Source of the DNA: an uncultured Thermoguttaceae bacterium
GTDB lineage: Bacteria > Planctomycetota > Planctomycetia > Pirellulales > Thermoguttaceae
Direction of reading: 5' to 3'
Length of the DNA: 49,198 nt
Assembly: GCA_934725735.1 (NCBI GenBank)
Contig: CAKVCP010000003.1
Span: 1-49,198, forward strand
Below the pieces are notes generated by a model. It did not search any database. It was not told where the DNA came from and saw only the letters and a list, made by a program, of their open reading frames with translations. Below are positions 1 through 8,362 of this stretch, piece by piece (position 1 is the stretch's first letter; the number at the start of each line of letters is the position of its first letter). Both the position numbers and the translations under genes were made by a program.

Positions 1-681
1 CGCGGCTTCACCAACGCGGCGGGCAGCGTTCTGATCTCTTCAGGAAATACGACGGCGCTTTGCACTGCGAGCGTCGTTGAGGACGTTCCCGAGTGGATGA
101 AACGCGGGGGCGCGGCGCCGACGCGAGGATGGCTCACCGCCGAATATCGGATGTTGCCGTCGAGCACGGCGACGCGGAAACCGCGCATGGATCGTCCCGA
201 CGGTCGGGCGACGGAGATTCAACGCTTGATCGGTCGCTCGCTCCGCGCCGTCTTCGACGCGGAAGCGCTCGGGCCGCGCACCGTCTATCTCGACTGCGAT
301 ATTCTCCAGGCTGACGGGGGCACGCGCACCCTTTGCGTGACGGGCGCGTGCGTGGCGTTGATAGACGCGCTCGCGTCGATTCGCGATCGCCTTCCGGATC
401 CGACGCGCTTTCCGCTGAGGGATTCCGTCTCCGCAGTGAGCGTGGGGCTCGTGGAAGGTCGCGCGCTCCTCGATTTGTGCTACGTGGAGGATTCTGCGGC
501 GGAGGTCGATATGAACGTCGTCGCGACGCGCGGGGGACGTTTCGTCGAGATTCAGGGCACGGGAGAAGAGGCGACCTTCGACGACGAAGAACTAGCCGCG
601 CTTTTGTCGCTTGCGAAGAAGGGGACTCGAGAGCTTGCCGCGCTTCAGCGCGAAGCGTTGGGGGACGTTTGGCCTTTTTAA
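1..681 (+). CDS. rph: Ribonuclease PH (5' end cut by window)
   Basis: RNase PH is a phosphorolytic 3'-5' exoribonuclease that trims tRNA 3' ends in the cytoplasm. The reading frame is open from base 1, so the start codon lies to the left of the window and roughly the first 15-20 residues are missing. Visible family motifs are the opening GSVLISSGNTTALCTASV, WLTAEYRMLP, the arginine-rich GRATEIQRLIGRSLRAV stretch and the catalytic-core DCDILQADGGTRT segment. The C-terminal half is typical of the 230-260 residue family. The gene ends 28 bases before the start of phoH on the same strand, so cotranscription is likely. An ATG at base 97 lies inside the conserved domain and is not the start. Confidence 0.95.
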   Translation, partial: RGFTNAAGSVLISSGNTTALCTASVVEDVPEWMKRGGAAPTRGWLTAEYRMLPSSTATRKPRMDRPDGRATEIQRLIGRSLRAVFDAEALGPRTVYLDCDILQADGGTRTLCVTGACVALIDALASIRDRLPDPTRFPLRDSVSAVSVGLVEGRALLDLCYVEDSAAEVDMNVVATRGGRFVEIQGTGEEATFDDEELAALLSLAKKGTRELAALQREALGDVWPF

Positions 682-709
682 TCGCTTCCCTTGATTTTTG
701 AGATTGTTT

Positions 710-1873
710 ATGGAAGAATTATCGTTAGTTGCGCTCAGCGACCGCGTTTTGCGTCAAGTTTTTGGCGCGAGCGACGAACACTTGCGTAAGGTTCGCAAGG
801 CGCTGGGCGTGCGCGTCTCCCTCGACGAAGAACGAGGGAAAATCATCGTCCGTTCGGAGAATCAGGAAAACGCGCGACGCTGCGCGTATCTTCTCGAACA
901 GTTGCAGCGCTGGGTCGATTGCGACGGCGCGCGCCTTTCTCCCGACGACGTCGCGCGGGCTCTTGACGAGGTGGTTCGCGGGGAACGGATCTCTGCGGCG
1001 GTTCCTTTCGAGGTTTACGGGGGTAAGACGATCCGCGCGAAGACGGCGGGTCAGGCGAAATATTGCGAGGCGCTCCGGAAGAGGGAGATTCTCTTCTGCG
1101 CGGGGCCTGCGGGAACGGGCAAGACGTATCTTGCGGCGGCGCGCGCTGTCGAAGCGCTTCGCACGGGGGAATCGCGTCGCATTGTGCTCGTTCGTCCGGC
1201 GGTGGAGGCGGGCGAGAATCTCGGGTTCCTGCCGGGCGATTTGGCGGAAAAGATCAACCCTTATCTTCGTCCGCTCTTCGATTCGCTAGCGGATATGACG
1301 CAGGCGGATCTTCTTCGCCAGTTCATAGAGGATTCTCGCGTCGAGATAGCGCCGTTGGCGTATATGCGCGGTAGAACGCTCAACGACGCGTATATCATCC
1401 TTGACGAAGCGCAAAATACGACGATTGCGCAGATGAAGATGTTCCTTACCCGTATGGGTTACAATTCGCGCGTCGTTGTTTGCGGCGACGCGACGCAATC
1501 CGATCTATCGAGATCGGTGCGCAACGGTTTCGTCGACGCGTTTGAAAGACTGCGCGGCGTTTCCGAAATAGGATTTATGACGTTAGGACGCGAGGATATT
1601 GTTCGCCACGCGCTCGTTCAAAAGATTGTCGACGCTTACGAAAAGGATTTTGACGAAAGCGAGTATGTCGGCGGTCGAACGCGCGGCGAGCGTCGATCGC
1701 GCGTCATGAGCGCCGCAGACGCTTTTGCGGAATCGGACGTTCCCGAACGTCGACAAAACGGCGAAGCGTCGGAAGAGACCGTCGGTCTCGACGCGCCCGC
1801 CGATGAAGTAAGCGACGCGGAAAATTCGAACGCGAGCAAGGAAGACGTTCGAGATCCGCGACGCGGTTTTTAG
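710..1873 (+). CDS. phoH: PhoH-family ATPase (YbeZ-like)
   Basis: This is a PhoH-like P-loop ATPase that typically works with YbeY in rRNA maturation and quality control. From the ATG at 710 the protein is 387 residues. An N-terminal KH-like segment (about 1-95) is followed by the PhoH domain with Walker A GPAGTGKT (residues 132-139), Walker B LDEAQN (D232) and the GDATQ sensor motif. The last 60 residues are acidic and poorly conserved. An in-frame TTG at 698 is an alternative start, but the ATG is more plausible. The stop TAG overlaps the AGGAG ribosome-binding site of pgpH, so translation of the two genes is probably coupled. The order phoH-pgpH-ybeY matches the arrangement known from Firmicutes. 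Confidence 0.93.
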   Translation: MEELSLVALSDRVLRQVFGASDEHLRKVRKALGVRVSLDEERGKIIVRSENQENARRCAYLLEQLQRWVDCDGARLSPDDVARALDEVVRGERISAAVPFEVYGGKTIRAKTAGQAKYCEALRKREILFCAGPAGTGKTYLAAARAVEALRTGESRRIVLVRPAVEAGENLGFLPGDLAEKINPYLRPLFDSLADMTQADLLRQFIEDSRVEIAPLAYMRGRTLNDAYIILDEAQNTTIAQMKMFLTRMGYNSRVVVCGDATQSDLSRSVRNGFVDAFERLRGVSEIGFMTLGREDIVRHALVQKIVDAYEKDFDESEYVGGRTRGERRSRVMSAADAFAESDVPERRQNGEASEETVGLDAPADEVSDAENSNASKEDVRDPRRGF

Positions 1874-1887
1874 GAGATCGTCCTTAT

Positions 1888-4491
1888 ATGGCTTCTACCG
1901 AACGCGTGAGAACGCGGGCGCAGCGCGTCGCCTCGCGCATCGAATACGAGGGGTTTACGCAGAGATGCAAGCGCATGATCCTCGAAGACAACGGCTTGAA
2001 AAAGCTCGGATTGATCCTCTTGACGGCGTTTCTTATCACCGCGATTAGCGGCGCCTGGGATCCGCCTCTCCGCTTCAGACTCTTTTCCGTTCCCGATCGC
2101 GACGTCGTATGCAACACGCCCTTTAGCGCCGTGAACGCATGGCAGACAAGCGAGAATAAAAGTCTCGCTCTCAAGAGAACGCCCCATTATTACGCTAACG
2201 ATCTCTCGAAGCTCGACTCCTACAAGCAGACGATGCGTCAGGAACTGCGCGCGATTTTGGGGATCGTTGATCTGCGACGCGCTCGGAACGACGAACATCG
2301 TATTCTAAGGCAATATCTACCCGCGCATCCGACCTTTGAGGACGAAGCCCGCGCGCTCAAAAAACTTCAAGAGTATTTTGAAGAGGACGTCGATCTCGCT
2401 AATTTCAGCTCTATTCTGGATAAAACGTTCGCTCCCTTCGAGCAATACGGCGTCCTGAAGACTCTCCATTCCGTCAATTCGGGAAATCAAGAAGTCATCA
2501 AAGTGTATAACGTCGGGCCCTCGGCTAATCGCAGCGCGGAGCCTCCCGCGCAAGAGGATCCGACGCATAACGCCGCACTTCAGGCTAAGACGGATTCCCA
2601 AGCCCAGCAAGCGGTTCCACATTCCGACGGAAAACATTTGGCCGTCGATATTGACCGCAAACTCCACACCGTCTTAGTTCGCACCCCCGAGGCGCTCTTC
2701 GGAAACGGGCTCGTCGTCAAAAATCAGCTCAACACCCTCTTCAACCACGACCACGAACTCGTCGATCTCTTCTTTGAAAGGATTCGAAAGTCCCCCCCGG
2801 AGACGCTTACTGAGGATTTGGTCAACACAAAATACGCGCAGCTTGAAGAGATGGGAAAGGTCGGCGACGTGCGCCAATACTTCGTCGTCGGAGACCCTAT
2901 CGTTCACGCCAACGATCGCATTTCGATGAACGAATACGACTGGCTCAAAGCGGAACGGAGAAGCTACCTCAAGTCGCGCCCCGCGATCGCTCGCGTGATT
3001 CGCTTTACGTCGACCTTCGCGCTCAATTTTCTTCTTTTGCTTAGTTGCTACTTCATCCTCACGCGCCGTCGACTCATGCAGGGCGTCAATCAGTACCGGA
3101 TGACGTTCAAGCGCGAAGTCGCGTTTTTGGCGCTTCTTGTCGTCTTCTTTTTGATCGGGCGCCTCTTCCAACTTATCTGGCCGAATCCGGGGTTCATGAT
3201 CGAGCTCGTGCCGATCGTGATTCTCGTCGAACTCACGACTTTCGCCACAACCTGGAGCGTCGCTTTGACGGTCGGCGTTCTCCTTTCCTTCATGCTCACC
3301 ATGTCCGGCGCGGGGGGGATGGAGATGTTCACGACCCTCTGCGGGGTCGCGATCTTCGTCGCGTTCTTAGCGCGAAGCGTCCGCACGCGGCTCCAACTTG
3401 TCTTCTTAGCGTTCGACGCGGGGTGTTTCGCCTTCTTCCTATCGATCGCGGCGGAACTCATCGTCAACGATTATATGCGTCCGGATCCGGAAACAAACGG
3501 ATGGGGCTTCTTGCTAGACGACTTGCGCTATGCCGTCGTTATCTCCCTTTATCACGCGTTGTGGGGGTTCATGGGGGGCGTTTTCACAACGTGCCTTCTC
3601 CCGATGGTGGAGTTGTACTTCCACGTCGTCACGCCGATGCAGCTTCTTGAATACGCGAATCCTTCGCACCCGTTGATGATCGAATTGAATCAGCGCGCCC
3701 CGGCGACGTATAATCACTCGATCCAAACGTCGACCCTTGCGGAAGCCGCTGCGGAGGCGATCGGAGCGCGTTCGTATCTCGTCAAGGTCGGCGCGTACTT
3801 CCACGACGTCGGCAAGATGATGAATCCGGAGTATTTCACGGAGAATCAGAGCGGCTACAACATCCACAACGATCTTGAACCGCGCATGAGCGCGTTGGTC
3901 ATCGTCGCCCACGTTAAGGACGGCGTCAACTTGGCGCAGAAATATCGCATACCGCGAGAAATTATCGACTTAATCGAACAACATCACGGCACGATGCTCG
4001 TGAGCTTCTTCTATCGCAACGCCCTCAAGGCGGCGCAGGAGCAAGATCCCGACGCGCGACTCGACGAAGCCCCGTTCCGCTATCCCGGCCCTATTCCTCA
4101 GACGAAGGAGGCGGGGATCCTCATGCTCGCCGACGCCGTCGAGAGCGCGAGCCGCTCCCTCTCCGACTGGTCTCCGCGCCGCGTCGAGAGCTTGGTGCGA
4201 AAGATCACCGACATGAGAATCGAAGACGGACAATTCCAGGAATCTGGTTTATCCTTTGGCGAAATAAAGACGATTCAGCAAAGTCTCGTCACCTCGTTGT
4301 TGGCAAGTCGACATTCGCGCGTTCAGTATCCCGACCAGCCGAAGGCGTCGAATGAACCTAAGGAATCGAAAGAGCCGAAAGAGACGCGCGACGAGAGCAA
4401 GGGCGAGAAGGCTTCCGACAAATCGTCTTACGTCGCAGGCGGCGACAGCGCGCTGAGCGACGCTTCTTCAATCATTCGAATGCACACTTGA
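1888..4491 (+). CDS. pgpH: PgpH-like 7TM HD-domain phosphohydrolase (c-di-AMP phosphodiesterase type)
   Basis: This is a membrane protein of the 7TMR-HD family. Members such as Listeria PgpH hydrolyse c-di-AMP with a cytoplasmic HD domain. The 867 residues show an N-terminal membrane anchor (about 33-50), a large extracytoplasmic 7TMR-HDED domain (to about 365), a cluster of membrane helices (about 370-570), then the HD domain. HD-domain motifs are YNHSIQTSTLAEAAAE (from about residue 608), HDVGK near 638, and the downstream EQHHGT and ADAVESASRSL segments. The last 50 residues form a Lys/Glu/Ser-rich tail (KESKEPKET). The start is supported by AGGAG at the phoH stop. The gene sits between phoH and ybeY, as in Bacillus-type clusters. 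The substrate is inferred from the family. Confidence 0.92.
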   Translation: MASTERVRTRAQRVASRIEYEGFTQRCKRMILEDNGLKKLGLILLTAFLITAISGAWDPPLRFRLFSVPDRDVVCNTPFSAVNAWQTSENKSLALKRTPHYYANDLSKLDSYKQTMRQELRAILGIVDLRRARNDEHRILRQYLPAHPTFEDEARALKKLQEYFEEDVDLANFSSILDKTFAPFEQYGVLKTLHSVNSGNQEVIKVYNVGPSANRSAEPPAQEDPTHNAALQAKTDSQAQQAVPHSDGKHLAVDIDRKLHTVLVRTPEALFGNGLVVKNQLNTLFNHDHELVDLFFERIRKSPPETLTEDLVNTKYAQLEEMGKVGDVRQYFVVGDPIVHANDRISMNEYDWLKAERRSYLKSRPAIARVIRFTSTFALNFLLLLSCYFILTRRRLMQGVNQYRMTFKREVAFLALLVVFFLIGRLFQLIWPNPGFMIELVPIVILVELTTFATTWSVALTVGVLLSFMLTMSGAGGMEMFTTLCGVAIFVAFLARSVRTRLQLVFLAFDAGCFAFFLSIAAELIVNDYMRPDPETNGWGFLLDDLRYAVVISLYHALWGFMGGVFTTCLLPMVELYFHVVTPMQLLEYANPSHPLMIELNQRAPATYNHSIQTSTLAEAAAEAIGARSYLVKVGAYFHDVGKMMNPEYFTENQSGYNIHNDLEPRMSALVIVAHVKDGVNLAQKYRIPREIIDLIEQHHGTMLVSFFYRNALKAAQEQDPDARLDEAPFRYPGPIPQTKEAGILMLADAVESASRSLSDWSPRRVESLVRKITDMRIEDGQFQESGLSFGEIKTIQQSLVTSLLASRHSRVQYPDQPKASNEPKESKEPKETRDESKGEKASDKSSYVAGGDSALSDASSIIRMHT

Positions 4492-4510
4492 TACCTTTAG
4501 GGTTTAAGAT

Positions 4511-4984
4511 ATGGTTAAGTCTAGGGAAGAAATCGTTTATGACTTTGCCGACGAACAAACGACGCTCAAAGTCGACTTCGAGAGGATGCGGCGCGCCGTG
4601 GCGGCGATCCTTGAGGACGCCGACGTGACGCACGGCTCCATTGAGATCGCCGTGATCGCTTCGGAGCCGATGCACGAAATGAACGTCCAGTTTCTCGGAC
4701 ACGATTATCCCACCGACGTCCTCGCGTTTCCCCTCGAGGACGATCCGGAGGCGGGGCTCTTGGAAGGAAGTATCGTCGTCTGTTCCGACGTCGCGGTCGA
4801 ACGCGCCGCAGATTACGGATGGCCCCCCGAGGACGAGCTCCTCTTGTACGTCGTTCACGGCGCGCTTCATTTAGTCGGATACGACGACCATTCGCCGGAA
4901 GACGCGCCGATCATGCACGCTAAGGAACGCGAATATCTTCAGCTCGTCGGAGTCGACGCCAGTCATTCCCGCGACGGGGAATGA
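4511..4984 (+). CDS. ybeY: Endoribonuclease / rRNA maturation factor YbeY
   Basis: YbeY is a zinc-dependent single-strand endoribonuclease needed for 16S rRNA 3'-end maturation and ribosome quality control. The 157-residue length fits the family. The DYPTDVLAFPLEDD segment and the signature HGALHLVGYDDH (residues 116-127) are visible. The canonical zinc motif has its third ligand six residues after the second histidine. Here that position is Asp126 and the histidine comes one residue later (His127). The gene lies 19 bases after pgpH and is the last of the rph-phoH-pgpH-ybeY cluster, followed at once by a strong hairpin terminator. Confidence 0.93.
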   Translation: MVKSREEIVYDFADEQTTLKVDFERMRRAVAAILEDADVTHGSIEIAVIASEPMHEMNVQFLGHDYPTDVLAFPLEDDPEAGLLEGSIVVCSDVAVERAADYGWPPEDELLLYVVHGALHLVGYDDHSPEDAPIMHAKEREYLQLVGVDASHSRDGE

Positions 4985-5007
4985 GCGGCTTCAGCCCAAG
5001 AAATGGG

Positions 5008-5046
5008 AAACGCCTCGAGGTTAAGCTTCGAGGCGTTTTTCTTTTT
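5008..5046. terminator. Bidirectional terminator between ybeY and scpA
   Basis: A perfect stem (AAACGCCTCGA at 5008-5018 pairing with 5028-5038) is followed by a run of T on the plus strand and preceded by A on the other. It lies between the convergent ybeY and scpA ends and can serve both. Confidence 0.85.
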
Positions 5047-5058
5047 TTCATTTTTCTT

Positions 5059-5823
5059 TTAACTTGCCTGCGCGAGAGTCGCGACGGGGACAAGGTCGAA
5101 GGGTTTGTTCGTCTCGCGATAGGAGACGGTGATTTCTCCAAACGCGACTTCTTGTTCGACGGACGCGTAGCCGTGACGCGCCAACTCTAGAATCGCTAAG
5201 AAAATTCCGACGAGGGTCGCCTTCCGATCCGCTTCGGTGAAGAGCGAGGAGAACTCGACGCGACGCTCCTTTTTGAGGCGCGTGTAAACGCGCTGCGCGT
5301 GCACCGCCGTCGGCGTGTCGTCCCCCTTCATCGAGTGATGGAAAATCGGCGTCTTTTCGCGCAAGATGCGACCGAACGCGCCGACTAAGTCCCAGAGCTC
5401 GACGTCTTGAATCGGCTCTTCCGCCAAATTGCGTTCGCGCGCGGGGACGTCGTTCGAGAGACGCGGGTAGCGCTTCTGCCAGTTGCGCCCGCGTTCTTCG
5501 AGGAGCCCGGCGTTTTCGCTGAATTTTCGGTAGGCCAAAAGCTGCTTCACGAGGTCGCGACGCGGGTCTTCGATTTCTTCGTTCGACTTTTCGTCCTCCG
5601 TCGGGAGCGCCTGAAAGGATTTGATTTCGATAAGCGCGCTCGCCGTCGTGACGAAGTCCCCGATCGTTTCAAGGTTGAGTTCTTCCAAAGTTTCGAGGAA
5701 GAGTAGAAACTGATCGGCGATCTCCGCGATCGGTATGTCGAAAACGTCGAGCTCCCTCTTTCGCACCAGGTACAAAAGGAGATCGAGCGGCCCGTTGAAC
5801 GCGTCTAAAGAAACGGAAAACAT
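5059..5823 (-). CDS. scpA: Segregation and condensation protein A
   Basis: ScpA is the kleisin subunit of the bacterial SMC-ScpAB condensin complex. It bridges the SMC heads during chromosome segregation. The 254-residue protein begins with the hallmark FNGPLDLLLYLVRKRELD, continues with IPIAEIADQFL and an EIKSFQALP helix, and ends in a winged-helix-like segment (TLVGIFLAILELARHGYASVEQ) that contacts the SMC head. A GAGG ribosome-binding site seven bases upstream of the ATG lies in the 3' end of the preceding gene, and only three bases separate the two genes, so they are translationally coupled. No scpB is present nearby in this window. Confidence 0.93.
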   Translation of the reverse strand: MFSVSLDAFNGPLDLLLYLVRKRELDVFDIPIAEIADQFLLFLETLEELNLETIGDFVTTASALIEIKSFQALPTEDEKSNEEIEDPRRDLVKQLLAYRKFSENAGLLEERGRNWQKRYPRLSNDVPARERNLAEEPIQDVELWDLVGAFGRILREKTPIFHHSMKGDDTPTAVHAQRVYTRLKKERRVEFSSLFTEADRKATLVGIFLAILELARHGYASVEQEVAFGEITVSYRETNKPFDLVPVATLAQAS

Positions 5824-5826
5824 CGA

Positions 5827-6195
5827 TTAACCTCGACTTCCGCGAGCGCGTTCCTGAGAGAATTCACGAAACTCAAATGGAGCGGCTGGGGCGAGCGTAT
5901 TTTCGACGCGACGATTGCGCGTCGCGCGAGGGGACGAGGATTCGAGCGCCGCGTTGAGAGATTGAGCCGCTTGGACGGCGCGATTTGTGAGGACGTCGAG
6001 TTCGCGCCGCTGTTCGTCGAGGCGAGCCTGCGCGTTTTCGCAGTAACGTTTGAACGCTTCTTCACGTCTTAACAGACGATCCGCTTCGACGGGTTGGGGA
6101 CGAGGGGTCGAAAAAAAGAGACGACACAGGGCGCTCAAGAGGATTGAGCCGCCTAACGCTGTCACTCCGCCAGCCAGAATGAGCAATGCTTGCAT
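5827..6195 (-). CDS. Small single-pass membrane protein with coiled coil, unknown function
   Basis: I do not recognise this gene. From the ATG at 6195 (MQALLILAGG) it encodes 122 residues: one hydrophobic helix at about 3-27, then a charged predicted coiled coil (about 38-80, with RREEAFKRYCENAQARLDEQRREL), then an Ala/Ser/Arg-rich tail. The frame stays open upstream to 6417, but that extension runs through the 44 bp repeat array, whose period is not a multiple of three. The shorter form, whose membrane helix starts right after the initiator, is therefore preferred. Its stop TAA is three bases from the scpA start, so the two are an operon. A role linked to ScpA is possible but rests only on position. 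Confidence 0.6.
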   Translation of the reverse strand: MQALLILAGGVTALGGSILLSALCRLFFSTPRPQPVEADRLLRREEAFKRYCENAQARLDEQRRELDVLTNRAVQAAQSLNAALESSSPRATRNRRVENTLAPAAPFEFREFSQERARGSRG

Positions 6196-6690
6196 CTCTA
6201 CGTTAAGCCTCCAAAAATAAGAAACGGCGCGTCCTTGCGCCGCGAAACGCTTCCATACGTTCAGAAACGCACGACGACCCAGCGCGTCGCTAGGCCTTGC
6301 GAGATCATAAATCATAATAGGCGCGTCCATGCGCCGAAATCGCATCCTTGCGAAATCATGACCGGCGCGTCCATGCGTCAAAATCGCTTCCCTGCCGATC
6401 GATAACGGCGCGTCCATGCGCCGTCAATCGCGTCATGCGTTATGCAGGAAGAGTAGGTTTTTTCGAAAAAAAAATCAATCCCACTTTTTTCCGATAAAAT
6501 GCAATTCTAAAATTTGAGCCGCATTACAATCTTAAAATTTAGTAAATGTATCGGATTTACGGGGGAGGGGAGGGAGTTTATTCACCGCTAAAAGACGCGC
6601 GAAGCTCTGGATTTTTATACCGTCATGAGTACAATCTACGTCACCGCTTAAAGTCGTACGGTTTTTATTCGCTTGTCTGAGGTCTATATC
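6196..6690. other. Divergent intergenic region with repeat array
   Basis: This 495-base gap separates the scpA operon (minus) from the first DUF1559 gene (plus). The left part (6222-6430) is an imperfect tandem repeat array. The right part (6431-6690) is AT-rich with poly-A/T runs and no convincing ORF. A GATAAAAT-like stretch lies near 6493-6500. No RNA gene was recognised. Confidence 0.7.
6222..6430. repeat. Imperfect ~44 bp tandem repeat array with hairpin core
   Basis: The palindromic core GGCGCGTCCATGCGCC, or a close variant, occurs at 6226-6241 (one change), 6320-6335 (exact), 6364-6379 (one change) and 6407-6422 (exact). Consecutive starts are 94, 44 and 43 bases apart, so a decayed copy may fill the 6270-6319 gap. 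The sequence between cores is also related: AAATCGCNTCC follows the core, and TTGCGARATCAT precedes some copies. Each core can fold into a short GC hairpin. Confidence 0.75.
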
Positions 6691-7761
6691 ATGGGCTATT
6701 TTTCAAAGAGAAAAGGGTTCACGCTTGTTGAACTATTGGTCGTTATTGCAATCATCGGTATCCTCATCGGTTTGCTTCTCCCTGCGGTTCAGGCGGCGCG
6801 CGAAGCGGCGCGGCGTATGGAGTGTTCCAACAAGCTTCGCCAGCTCGCGCTCGCGGTGCAGAACTATTCCGACGTGAACGGCACGATGCCTGCGGCGGCG
6901 GTCATGCGCGATAATGGGCATAGCACGGCGAGTTTGTGGCGCTGGTTTTCCGTGTGGGGCGTTTCGCTCATGCCATTCCTTGAACAGGAGAACGCGTACG
7001 ATATGTATTTTGGCGCGGCGGGTTTGGAGAATCAGACTCCCGGAGCCGTCAACGCGATGAATCAGGGGAAGAATCGCGAACTCGCCAAACTCCGTATGCA
7101 GATTTACGAATGTCCGAGCGATCCGGGCGTCGGTCAGCAGATGCAGCCCGCGACGGACGACGGTCACAGCAATTATACGAAGTTCGATATTTGGACGACT
7201 TCCTATCGCGCGATCGGCGGTTCGAACACCGGCGGCACGTGGTGGTGGGACGATTATGGCGCGTCGAATCGTCAAATTCTGCGCGGAGCCATCCATACCG
7301 TCCATCTTGGATCTGTGACGGGAGCCGACGGCGGAAAGCTTTCTTTAAGGTTTGAAACGATGGCGTCCGTGACCGACGGAACCTCTAACACCGCGATCTT
7401 TACCGAACATCATCAACCGAAGGAAATGCCGCGACGCGGCACCTTCTGGGCGTCCGTTCCGGCGAATCACGTCTACACCTGTTCCCCGAAGGCCGCGACT
7501 CTTTACGCTCAGGATTGGACGACATGCTTGAACACGTGCGGACTCGGTTCCCCTCAAAATACGTACTTCTGCGGTCGTTCCGCCGGTTCGTATCACTCGG
7601 GCGGAAATAACGCCGCGCTCCTCGACGGTTCCGTTCGTTTCATCTCCCAGACGATCAACGTCGGAACGGGATGGGTCGGTTCCGGTTCTCCTCCTTATGA
7701 TATCGGCGTGTGGGGATGCATGTGCGCCGTCGCCGACGGAGAAACGCGTTCGAGTCTGTGA
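6691..7761 (+). CDS. DUF1559 pseudopilin-like protein (copy 1)
   Basis: This protein belongs to the planctomycete-specific DUF1559 family, whose members carry a type II/IV pseudopilin N-terminus. The start is the ATG at 6691, preceded by TGAGG. The prepilin leader ends at RKG, followed by FTLVELLVVIAIIGILIGLL and AVQAAREAARR, the usual methylated helix that anchors the subunit. The C-terminal HSGGNNAALLDGSVRFIS motif is the hallmark of the family's second half. The length of 356 residues is typical. Family members are abundant in planctomycete genomes and thought to be cell-surface or secretion-system subunits; a specific role is not known. A lipoprotein gene follows after 36 bases, and the pair resembles the one at 31441-33181. 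Confidence 0.92.
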   Translation: MGYFSKRKGFTLVELLVVIAIIGILIGLLLPAVQAAREAARRMECSNKLRQLALAVQNYSDVNGTMPAAAVMRDNGHSTASLWRWFSVWGVSLMPFLEQENAYDMYFGAAGLENQTPGAVNAMNQGKNRELAKLRMQIYECPSDPGVGQQMQPATDDGHSNYTKFDIWTTSYRAIGGSNTGGTWWWDDYGASNRQILRGAIHTVHLGSVTGADGGKLSLRFETMASVTDGTSNTAIFTEHHQPKEMPRRGTFWASVPANHVYTCSPKAATLYAQDWTTCLNTCGLGSPQNTYFCGRSAGSYHSGGNNAALLDGSVRFISQTINVGTGWVGSGSPPYDIGVWGCMCAVADGETRSSL

Positions 7762-7797
7762 GACAAATAGTTAGCGAAAAAGTTGGAGATAATAAGA

Positions 7798-8265
7798 ATG
7801 AAGATTGCAAAGTTCGCGACGGCTTCGATCGCCGTCGTCCTATTAGCGCTCGGCGCGTGCGGATGCGGCCCGCATACCGTCCCCGTTTCGGGTAAGATTG
7901 TCGTCGACGGAGAGCCTGCGGAGAATATCCGCGTCGTTTTCCAATCCGCCGCAGGGGGAGATCAAGTCGCCCCCGTCGCGACGGGATTGACCGACAAGAA
8001 CGGCGAATATTCCTTGCGCCTCGCTCAGACGAATAAGAAGGGCGTCGTCCCCGGTCCCTACGCCGTTTTCCTCTCATGGAGCGATCCCGAAGCGACGGAC
8101 AATCCGATCGAAGGGGAAACCGAGGCCGCGGAATGTCCGTACAACCTTCCTCCGCGCGCCAATAGCGGCGAATTGCGTTTTGAAGTCGGCGACAAAGGCG
8201 AATCCGCCGCGGACTTCACCTTCGATTCTTCCGAAGAGCCCGCGAACGTCCCCGTTGGAATCTGA
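7798..8265 (+). CDS. Small lipoprotein with carboxypeptidase-regulatory-like fold
   Basis: The start is the ATG at 7798, with GGAG about ten bases upstream. The N-terminus (MKIAKFATASIAVVLLALGACGCG) is a lipoprotein signal with a lipobox around LGAC. The 155-residue mature part carries VSGKIVVDGEPAENIRVVF and LTDKNGEYSLRL, matching the beta-sandwich seen in carboxypeptidase-regulatory-like or transthyretin-like domains of planctomycete lipoproteins. Such proteins commonly sit directly after DUF1559 genes, as here. The function is unknown, and a partner or surface role is inferred from position. A hairpin terminator follows at 8291. Confidence 0.8.
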   Translation: MKIAKFATASIAVVLLALGACGCGPHTVPVSGKIVVDGEPAENIRVVFQSAAGGDQVAPVATGLTDKNGEYSLRLAQTNKKGVVPGPYAVFLSWSDPEATDNPIEGETEAAECPYNLPPRANSGELRFEVGDKGESAADFTFDSSEEPANVPVGI

Positions 8266-8290
8266 CGCGGGTCGGCGATAATTAATGAAA

Positions 8291-8331
8291 GCGCTCCTCT
8301 TGACTATTGCGGTCGACGGAGCGCGTTTTTA
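8291..8331 (+). terminator. Rho-independent terminator after lipoprotein gene
   Basis: GCGCTCC (8291-8297) pairs with GGAGCGC (8318-8324) and is followed by GTTTTTAT. It separates the DUF1559/lipoprotein pair from the next transcription unit. Confidence 0.7.
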
Positions 8332-8362
8332 TAACTGGCATAACTTTCTGGAGCTCTACAAG

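Noticed and set aside
6222..6430. Possible CRISPR array
   Set aside because: Only four cores are present, the sequence between them is itself related, the unit is imperfect and there are no cas genes.
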